A stretch of DNA of 64,000 nucleotides from Myoxocephalus aenaeus. Lineage: Eukaryota > Chordata > Actinopteri > Perciformes > Cottidae. The notes beneath the pieces are model-generated. The model was not told the DNA's origin. It saw nothing but the letters and a program-made list of their open reading frames with translations, and searched no databases. Made by a program: the position numbers and the translations under genes. This document shows, piece after piece, positions 56,401 through 64,000 of the stretch (positions within the stretch are counted from its first letter, which is position 1; every line of letters begins with the position of its first letter). The stretch covers positions 4,742,501 to 4,806,500 of the forward strand of contig JBAMJR010000051.1 in the NCBI GenBank assembly GCA_038501785.1, given 5' to 3'.

Positions 56401-57918
56401 AACTAACTAAAAACAAGGACAACAAAGCAGAACAAAGGTAAGCGTAAACATGAAACTACTATGTGTATGAATATAAATATATACAAAAGTATAAATATGA
56501 ACCTAAAACACAATAATAGAGCAGATGTAGTTCGCTCACCTTGCCCATGTCCTCGTTGTCAAACACCGGATGTTTCGGTCGAGTCGGAGGAGACGGGATC
56601 AGAGTCCTGTCCAGCGGTAGCTCGGGGTCATGCGTCACGAGGCCTGGTGAGGAGAGCGAGGACTATAAGGTGTCTTTTCTAAGGTGTCTTTTCTCGTGCA
56701 TTGCGTTCACCATGTGACTGATCTCAACTCACCCTGTCTTCTCAGTGTCTGGTAGGCTTCGCCGATCTTGGTTTCCTTTGGAAAAGCCACCGTCCAGCTG
56801 TACAGCATCTCGACAATCTTCATCTTCACCTTCTCAGGTGCACTGTCCCCCATGTACTGGAAAACAAGGGAGGGTTTTTGTTTAAAAGAAGCTGAATGGC
56901 CGGACACACAGTCAGCATGCTTTTTCATATAAACCTATTTGGAGACTGCTTACCTTCGGAGACACAACTTTAATCAGCTCATTCAAAAATCTGTATTTTC
57001 CGACTTCATTGTGAAACCTCCTCCCGCAGTTCTTCATACATGCCACCAACACCTGCACGCAACGTCGTTAACATTAAGCCAGCTTTTAGGGTGGGAAAAA
57101 AGGTGCTTGTTGATATGAAGGTGAATCATTTCTTACTGTCAGAGCCTGAAGAGCTTCCCATTCCTGTGGTGAGTGTATTTTGTGGACAAGCAGAGTCACA
57201 GCTATCTGAGGACTGCAAGAAGAGATTCTGGATGAGAGACTTGGTGAATAAAGAAAATGGTTTGCAAATATATATCCCAGACATACCCTTCCAGCTCCTT
57301 GTTGATCTGATCACAGAAGCCTATGATGTACTCCCAGTCCTCCTGTCTGTTTGTCGGATGGGTGGCTTTATCTGTGAGAGAAAGACATGGACACTAACTT
57401 ACAGTAACTGGTGTGTTTAAGGGATCACATATGTATGCACATCACATCCTACTGTGAATATGGCTCAACGAGAGCATTGTAAACGTAACAACGCATCCCA
57501 TTGTCATCCCCCTTCCTTCTTGTATTGACTGATGCTCATTGTGGTGCTCATTCAGACGAGTCTGTTTGCTGGGCAGCGAACAGCTGCACGTATGAAGCTG
57601 TGCTGGGGGACAACTGTCTGCAGAGCTTCTCCAAGCAATCACTGCACACACACTGAGCTGCCACTGGTAAACGTGACCCCACACAGTGTTTAATAAGGCT
57701 CTCCTCCACCCATCCGGCCAATGATGCAGACAGTTGTCTGTCAGCAGGACCCTCAAGCAGCTCCCTCCAGCAGCTGGAAGCGGCTATCAGCTTCCTGGCT
57801 AACAGCTCTAACGTTACTGCCCCGTAACCAGCTAATTACGCAGACTATTTAATTCATAAAATGAGATTAATCACTCACTGAGCCAGGATTCAAGCGACTC
57901 CCCTTCCTGGTACGCCAT
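52159..57918 (-). CDS. gga3: GGA3, Golgi-localised gamma-ear ARF-binding clathrin adaptor
   Basis: Monomeric adaptor sorting DXXLL cargo (mannose-6-phosphate receptors, sortilin) from the trans-Golgi network. Seventeen exons: 57918-57879, 57371-57287, 57212-57137, 57052-56954, 56856-56733, 56643-56540, 56112-56032, 55914-55777, 54994-54913, 54821-54696, 54583-54335, 53970-53888, 53797-53658, 53186-52927, 52837-52668, 52467-52357, 52269-52159; 692 aa (human 723). VHS spans ~1-146 (EDWEYIIGFCDQINKELEG, EWEALQALTVL). GAT spans ~175-300 (NPEDLQEANRLIKNMVKE, TEDNDTSLGDILQASDDLS). A Pro/Ser-rich hinge follows. The GAE domain, ~565-692, has CPPGRPDVLV and ends EVDQFPPPETWGQL. The hinge contains DDELL (~395-399), matching the autoinhibitory DXXLL of mammalian GGA1/3. 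The exon 14 acceptor was chosen by phase; the upstream AG gives a stop. GGA3 over GGA1/2 rests on sequence and gene order. Confidence 0.96.
53205..53560 (+). mobile_element. L2-like LINE 3' end in gga3 intron 13
   Basis: Antisense to gga3. The plus strand encodes ERYHKSFLPAAERLHNQL and a stop, the C-terminal end of a LINE ORF2, followed by a 3' UTR with (TA)n and the tail 'gcaggactaataaaag'. The tail resembles the fragment at 7275-7600. The left boundary is uncertain and lies within about 20 bp of the gga3 exon 14 acceptor. Confidence 0.75.
55045..55330 (+). mobile_element. LINE 3' end in gga3 intron 8
   Basis: The plus strand encodes NYWNSLPLELGESTRSLTFK, recognisable as the 'FWNSLP ... FK' end of many LINE ORF2 proteins, then a 3' UTR ending in 'aagtaaataaataag'. 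5'-truncated and antisense to gga3. Confidence 0.65.
56300..56520. repeat. Dispersed teleost repeat ('cagaatcagaatcagcttta')
   Basis: The 'cagaatcagaatcagcttta' start and following sequence match a retroelement tail that I know as very common in fish. It lies in gga3 intron 6. Confidence 0.6.
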
Positions 57919-58162
57919 AGCACTAACAACATTGCGTGATGTCACCACCAGCGTGTGCGCGAGAGTCCAACATTATTGATAAGAATTATTGAGGAGAAAA
58001 AACAAAAAAACATGTGCCATTGTAAAAATAAAAATAAATCACGCCGGTGTGAAATTTTGAATCTGCCGAATGAAACGATGATTTTGAATTCAACTTTCTT
58101 TTTCTGAAGGCATCTGCAGGACGTACTAACCCGGGGTCCCAACTGACACTCACGTTTTCAAG
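57919..58162. promoter_or_regulatory. Compact bidirectional promoter of gga3 and mrps7
   Basis: Only 244 bp separate the two divergent start codons, including both 5' UTRs. CpG-containing patches flank an AT-rich centre. No TATA box was identified. Confidence 0.75.
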
Positions 58163-59774
58163 ATGGCTGCTTCCATCACAGGATTACTAAAACCTTGGAC
58201 ACCAAGGTAATTCTCATTTTATAAAGATACGAACACATTAACAGGTTGTATTCGCTGTCTGTTTGATATCATTGTGCTACGGGCGCAATTTTACTGCAAT
58301 TCAGGATTGAAACAATGTAAATTATGTGGTTGCTCTAATGTTACATATCTGACAACGCGAATGTTGCTTTGCATGTTTTATTGCTTCATATACGTCTTAT
58401 TTTACGCTTCCCCCCTCCTTCTGTGAAGCACTTTGAGCTGCATTTTATGTATTAAAGGTGCTATATAGATCAAATGTATTGTTATTTTATTATCGATCTG
58501 CTACTGTCATTAGTGTCAAGCTTTTTTAATCAGTCAACGGATAATTTACACTCTAGTGTCTAAAATAATAACATACTTTCTTGTTCATTTAATCGTTCAA
58601 TATATCAAATATGTTGCAAGATACTAACAGGACGGATTCAACTGTGTTTGACCAATGATCAAACCTAAAGTTTTTAATTTACAATGATAACTGAGAAAAG
58701 CAGCAAATCCTAATTAACCAGCTCATTTTCTACTTCTCAATGAATACACTATTTGGTTTGGTCTACTACTTTGGAAATGGATCTGCCGTCCCCGCACACA
58801 TAAACTCTTTGCGTAATTTGTGAAACTCCGCTCTCTCGCGTGTCCTTTGTTTGCAGAGTGTTCCTGGTGAGGTGGAGCAGATACAACCCGTACTATCTGG
58901 AGCCAGAGGTCAGGAAGGAGGCCTACAGCACACCGGAGACGGAGCTGAGTGCCGAGGAGAAGGAGCAGCGGGAGCTCAAAGCGCTCCGACCCATCAAGGC
59001 AGCAACCAGTGGAGTCAGCAGCTCTGTTTTCAGCGACCCGGTCCTCAGGTACAACAACGACATCCCAGCTCTCTGCAGGAGGGCGTCACATCTTTAGTCA
59101 AAGCTTCGTCAAAGTTCATGTCATAATGCTCGTCTTTGCTTTACAGTAAATTCATCAACATGATGATGACGGACGGAAACAAGATTTTGGCCAGAGAGAT
59201 CATGACAGACGTAAGAAAGAAAACACAGTCTCAAAGATTCGCTGCGTGTCTAATAGTATACGAGTTACCAAAAGCTCTCTCTCTGCTTCCAGACCCTGGA
59301 GAACATGAAGAGGAAACAGGTTGAGAAATACCACAAAGCTCCAGAAGGGAAGAAGGAGGAGATCGAGTGTAACCCCTACGCCATTTTCCACCAGGCTATG
59401 GAGAACTGCAAGCCTGTCGTTGGGCTGGCCAGCATCCAGAAAGGTGGAAAGTACTACCAGGTGAGTGGTGAGGCCGATCAATGCTCACGTTGATCCGAGA
59501 GAATAAACATAAAGTCTAATTATATTCCGTTTGGTCCCCTGTCTCCACCCAGGTGCCCATTCCTCTTTCGGACAACCGCCGTCGCTACCTGGCCATGAAA
59601 TGGATGATCTCAGAGTGCAGGGACAACAAACATCGACGCATGCACATGTACGAAAAGCTTTCCCAGGAACTGCTGGCAGCGTCTGTGAAGGAGGGCAACG
59701 TTATCAAGAAGAAGTTTGAGCTGCATAAGATGGCCGAATCCAACCGAGCCTACGCTCACTACCGCTGGTGGTAG
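58163..59774 (+). CDS. mrps7: Mitochondrial small ribosomal subunit protein uS7m
   Basis: Component of the mitochondrial 28S ribosomal subunit head that binds 12S rRNA near the decoding region. Five exons: 58163-58206, 58857-59048, 59147-59210, 59293-59460 and 59553-59774, phases 2, 2, 0, 0, giving 229 aa (human 242). The N terminus (MAASITGLLKPWTPR) is basic and Ser/Thr-containing, consistent with a mitochondrial targeting signal. The S7 domain includes KFINMMMTDGNKILAREIM, YAIFHQAMENCKPVVGL and YQVPIPLSDNRRRYLAMKWM. The C terminus HKMAESNRAYAHYRWW is the conserved ending of animal MRPS7. The start is the first ATG and matches exon 1 phase. The gene shares a 244-bp promoter with gga3. Confidence 0.97.
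58395..58500 (+). repeat. Retroelement tail fragment in mrps7 intron 1
   Basis: 'gtgaagcactttgagctgca' followed by 'attaaaggtgctatatagat' matches a common fish LINE/SINE 3' tail (from memory). Confidence 0.5.
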
Positions 59775-59983
59775 AAAGAAACAATGAGACGCAACAGACA
59801 TTCAGTGACCCATTTTGCTCCTCAAAAAGAGTTTCTGTAAATAACGAACACCATGAAACTCCTTTTGTTGGAAGGACGACAACAGGAAATATAAAGGGTG
59901 ACCTGGACTACGGTCACTTTTTGTAATGAGAAACTGCATCGTGTAGAATATACAGATATACAGACGTGCTCAACTGTATTGAT

Positions 59984-59989
59984 AATAAA
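59984..59989 (+). promoter_or_regulatory. mrps7 polyadenylation signal (AATAAA)
   Basis: AATAAA 210 nt past the mrps7 stop codon. Confidence 0.75.
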
Positions 59990-60017
59990 ACACACAATTA
60001 AGGAAAAACTTCCAAGA

Positions 60018-60023
60018 TTTATT
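60018..60023 (-). promoter_or_regulatory. Candidate mif4gd polyadenylation signal
   Basis: AATAAA on the minus strand, about 1.5 kb past the mif4gd stop and 29 bp from the mrps7 signal. Other minus-strand signals near 60330 and 60620 are alternatives, so the true 3' end is open. Confidence 0.35.
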
Positions 60024-60539
60024 AGAACAAATACATTTGTATTAAATGTACAACCCAACTATAAAAAAAAATGGAATTGAGAAATGTAAAAATGTTACAA
60101 CAGTGTAATAAAATATATGAACAGATATTGCAGTCAGCACTGCGCCCCGTCATTAAGGGACTAATTTAACTCTTCAGGGTCGGTTTCACACATCTTTGAA
60201 CACGTTTGTTTTATCAACTTGGTCTGAAGGAGGTGAACAAAATTAAACAGTAAACTGAAATCCTCAAAACACAACTAGAAAAAAATATCTGGGGAAATAT
60301 AATACAACATCTTGGCCATGGCTGGGCTTTTATTTTAACCATTTTCTTACATTGAGGTTAATCTGTCTGCCAAATTTATATTAACCTTTAACTATTCACA
60401 TAATTACAGATGCAATGAAACTGAGCTCCGCTACATACCAGTGTAACCAGTGCTGGTGGTGCTGAAAATGACTTCTCTACTGGTTTTATACTTATAACCG
60501 ACCTGCGTATTCGTGAAGGGAGAATAAATAAACTTTCCT

Positions 60540-60670
60540 CCACCAGGGTTGAGAGTAACTAAGCACATTTACTGAAAAACAGTTTTGAGGTAAATATTGT
60601 ACTTTGTACTGCACAACATTTATTTGATCATTTTAGTTCCTAGATATTTTGCAGATTCAGATAAATAATA
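60540..60670. repeat. Dispersed fish repeat fragment
   Basis: 'gagagtaactaagcacattt' followed by 'gaggtaaatattgtactttg' and 'acatttatttgat' is a decayed copy of a widespread teleost repeat, related in type to 42135-42270. Confidence 0.6.
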
Positions 60671-61548
60671 CAAGATATGATCAATATCTATCAAATAAAT
60701 TGTTTGATTAAGACAATGCTGTTATATTGGCACGAGTTGTTTGAAAATTAAACTTGTGAATCCAGAAATGTATTGAATATCTGATTGATTTAACTAAAAA
60801 CAAGTTAGAATAATAACTAACTAAGATCTTGGTCTTTTATGTATTAGTTGAGCTGTAACAAATAATTAAAATAAAAGGTCCCTGACTGAAGACACATCAC
60901 TTTATGTAATTAAAACAGCCTCATAAACGAATCAGTAACACAGGAATCCTACGGGACAAATGAGGCAGAAAATTCCTCGAAGCAGCAATTCAAACCTTTT
61001 GTGAAAAGTTAATTCCACAAAAAAAAAAAAAAGGGTCAACTCAATAATTAAAATATTGATTTTCAATTAAATTTGTTCACACAACAAAAAGTAAATCAAA
61101 GACCAAATCAGCGTGTATCTTACCGGAATGTCTGTTCCAAGTCCTCTGGATTTGGTAAGTTGGACTTTGAAAAACTTCTTCAAAACAGGAATGCCCGCAA
61201 GATCAATACAAAATAAATAAAAATATCTTCAGCTTCTTTAAAACAAAGTACCTGAATGTGCCTAAACCTCGTTAACTTAACTTCAACGCCTTGTGAACTT
61301 ATTGCACATTCCACATCCACGGCACCATGTCTGGGTAACGTGGGAACAATCCAGCCAAATCAAAAAGTGTTTTTACAGTTTTTGAACCGCCATCTTCTCA
61401 AAACCCTCCACTGTTTTCCTGGAGGATGTTGACGTCCTTCAGACATTTGCTGGTTGTATAATCAGAGGAGACTAAGGAGAGGTATCCAAGGCCCTTGAAG
61501 TTTGGCTAATGCAACTGCAGAAACAGCTGCTCTATCCACGCGACAATC

Positions 61549-63879
61549 CTAGTCAGCGATTTCACTGTAGTAGTATTTGTGGGCCGTGCCGCTGAGCAAC
61601 CAGCCTCCGGCCCTGAACTCCAGGATCTCCAGCAGCAGCAGACGGGCCATCGAGCTCAGGCCCTCCTGGAGCAGGAAGCCGTCCCGCAGCAGGAAGAACA
61701 GCTCGTCCATCCGCGGGCTGTTCACCTTCTCCAGCTGCTCTCCGATGCGATGCAGCTGCAGCACCAGGCAGTCCACCTGCAGAGGGAGGTGGAGGGCATG
61801 TCAGTGACTTGTGTGTAAATAAAGAGTAAGTAATAAGTTTGGTTTCTTTAAATGTATTATGTCTGATAAAAAACAACAACTCTGAATAAAAAAAAAAAAA
61901 AAAAGGTATAATAATGATAATTACATTTTGATTGCATTGAAAAAAAGATTGTAATTAAGAATACATTAAGAGAATATTCTGAACGCTACAGCAAAAATGG
62001 TTAAACCTGACTGACTAAAACCGTAAGAATGTGTAAGAAGTTTAATTGATATTACATGTTTTGTAATTATAGTCAGTCATTCATATTTCTTTTGAATCTT
62101 TGTATCCATTTAGAGCAATGTGATCTTAGAAAGTATTTTTTAAAGAAATGAAGGATGAAACTTTGTATCGATGGTGATTCATCAGTCAAATTATGGATTT
62201 TTTTTTTTACAGTAAGGAAATGGCCTCAGACACTGTCGACATTATTTGTGAATAAAACACAGTACACTAGAGAAGAGTTGTGCATGTGTTTTGTGGTGGA
62301 AATTTATCATAAGTGCTTTATTCTTAAATGTGTAGCTGAACTTTGAAAGCGGAGTTCAGTTCATCTTGACCCAGTCTAATCAGCGCCATCCGTGTGAAGC
62401 AATAACCAGTGGATCTCGGTATTGTTTTTGTTCTCTTTCTGTGCCTCTCACTCTTGCCTCTCAGGGCCGCAGCCAAACAACATCCTCCAGACAGCATCAA
62501 GGCTTGTCTGGAGGGAAGGAGGACACTGCGAGGAGGAGCAGGGGGGGAGGGGCAAACATTTCAATAATAATTGTTGATGTATAAAACTCATGTTGAACTA
62601 TTTTTCCTGGTCAGACCTCCGAACCATCTGTGGTGACGAGCTCTGCCCATTCAATTGAATTATTCCAAGTTTCTGTTTAATAAATGCTTAAAGACATTTA
62701 AGTGTTTCACATCGCATTTGTTTTCTCTAAAGGAGATTGATAAGGTTAATTAAATTTCCATTACATGTTTTAACTTTGATGGACTTGCATTGAAGGTCAC
62801 AACGTTCTGCACCTCACTTTATATGATTTCTCAAAGTTAGACACGAGTCATATTGCTACCACTGCCTGTGACCCAAAAAATGTCATAAGAAATCAGAATT
62901 GCTCCTAAATATTTGTGGCAAAATGTCACACACTTGCTCTGGGAATGTGACAAGAAGGGAGTCCATGCAAGGTTAAACTTAAAATCAACCCAATTTATGT
63001 TACTAAGGATAACTCAACTTTACAATGGAATCGGCAAATATCACGAAAGACAATGAGGCAGAAGGAATATCAGGCAGCCTTTATAGCTCTCGGCTCCAGG
63101 TGAGCCTCATCAAGCTAACGGCCCTCCCCTGTCAGCCAGTACAGCCTCCTCGACACTGGGAGGTAACATTACCATTAGCTAGATAACATTTACTGCCAAC
63201 CTGATGACACTATTAGATAACGCACTTCTTTCCTTTAACAAAGTTGTGATTAGCTTTTGGCTAGATTCAACCTGTCCAAGTGGGTTTGCATCCCGACCGA
63301 TGCTCCCATTAGTCATGAACTGGCTCAGGGAATGTGACAAGGAGACTATGCAAGGTTATACTTAATAACCAACAGAATGTTATCAAACTACAGTTAACTC
63401 AAATGAACAATGGAATGTGTAGATTACTCAACAATGCATGGATGTGTGGCATGCAGAGGTTTTGAAGGCGCAAAAAGAAATGACAACGAGGCAGGGTTGG
63501 ATGTCAACCGTGTAATGAGCGAGCGCAAGGCCAGCGTTCATCGCTCAAGGACCCAGGTGAGCCTAATCAAGCTAACGACCTTCCCATGTCAGCCTGCTGA
63601 GGTTGACCAGGACAGCCAACAAAACACTGGGAGGGGTGTGAAAACCAATTACAGCACAGGCAGGATATCCATCACTGTTCTTTTAATTAGAATCCGAAAA
63701 GTTTACTGAGAAAAAAATATTTTACATCTAGACTAATAAACATAATTTAACAAAAGAAGAATAAATAACTACACAGTCTTTCTCACCTCCTCTTCATTCA
63801 TAAGAGCATCTGGTTTGGCCAGCCGGATCAGACAGTCATACACAGGATGGACCAGCGCTACCATCGGCATGTTGTTCAC
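61549..63879 (-). CDS. mif4gd: MIF4G domain-containing protein (SLIP1), 3' part
   Basis: Partner of stem-loop-binding protein that bridges replication-dependent histone mRNA to eIF4F-type factors. Two exons are inside the window: 63879-63787 and 61776-61549, both phase 0. The first encodes VNNMPMVALVHPVYDCLIRL. The last begins VDCLVLQLHRIGEQLEKVN and ends AHKYYYSEIAD, the family C terminus, with LLLLEILEFRAGGW between. These are the last ~106 residues of a protein of ~220 aa; upstream exons with the start codon lie beyond the right edge. The intron holds two diverged copies of a ~300-bp sequence. It is convergent with mrps7. Confidence 0.95.
62935..63636 (+). repeat. Diverged tandem duplication in mif4gd intron
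   Basis: Two ordered copies share landmarks: 'gggaatgtgacaag' (62940, 63329), 'atgcaaggtta', 'caatggaat', 'ccaggtgagcct' with 'atcaagctaacg', and 'cactgggagg'. The period is about 390-460 bp, with the second copy carrying an insertion. The source is not recognised. Confidence 0.7.
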
Positions 63880-64000
63880 CTAAATGTCAAGAAAAACAAT
63901 TATAGATACTGCTTACAGCAGCTGACTGTCAAAGTTAAAAAGACTAAAACATTCATAGATGCAGCGATATTATGTCCGTAACTTCCCTTTCCACCAAAGT

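Overview
The window is nuclear DNA from a ray-finned fish, most likely a spiny-rayed teleost (inference). It has spliced genes with GT-AG introns, many long (CA)n/(TG)n microsatellites, fish-type hAT miniature elements and 3'-truncated LINEs. Nothing bacterial, viral or CRISPR-like was seen. Exon models below were built by hand from splice sites and phase; every phase closes for the recognised genes.

Layout. 1-19 kb is gene-poor: microsatellites, a hAT relic with a GTF2IRD2/ZBED-like transposase fragment, LINE pieces and three orphan exon-like segments on the minus strand that I cannot assign. 19.4-21.5 kb (minus) is a complete four-exon single-V-domain immunoglobulin receptor that I call cd7, mainly because its last exon carries the YEDM motif known from mammalian CD7. 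22.5-26.5 kb is intergenic with a second hAT element.

From 26.5 kb the window is a dense housekeeping block: jpt1 (-), sumo2 (-), nup85 (+), gga3 (-), mrps7 (+) and the 3' part of mif4gd (-). From established knowledge, human 17q25.1 carries JPT1-SUMO2-NUP85-GGA3-MRPS7-MIF4GD in the same order, so this is an ancient conserved block; CD7 also lies on human 17q25.

The genes are unrelated in function: microtubule-associated Jupiter protein, SUMO modifier, nuclear pore Y-complex subunit, Golgi clathrin adaptor, mitochondrial ribosomal protein and a histone-mRNA translation factor. Their arrangement is compact: sumo2/nup85 and gga3/mrps7 are head-to-head, and nup85/gga3 and mrps7/mif4gd are tail-to-tail.

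No wholly new system was found. The best leads are a duplicated splice donor in cd7 that could add seven residues in frame, a perfect 16-bp hairpin in the sumo2 3' UTR, a (TG)n tract acting as the 3' splice-site region of a nup85 intron, and a LINE 3' end lying next to a gga3 splice acceptor.
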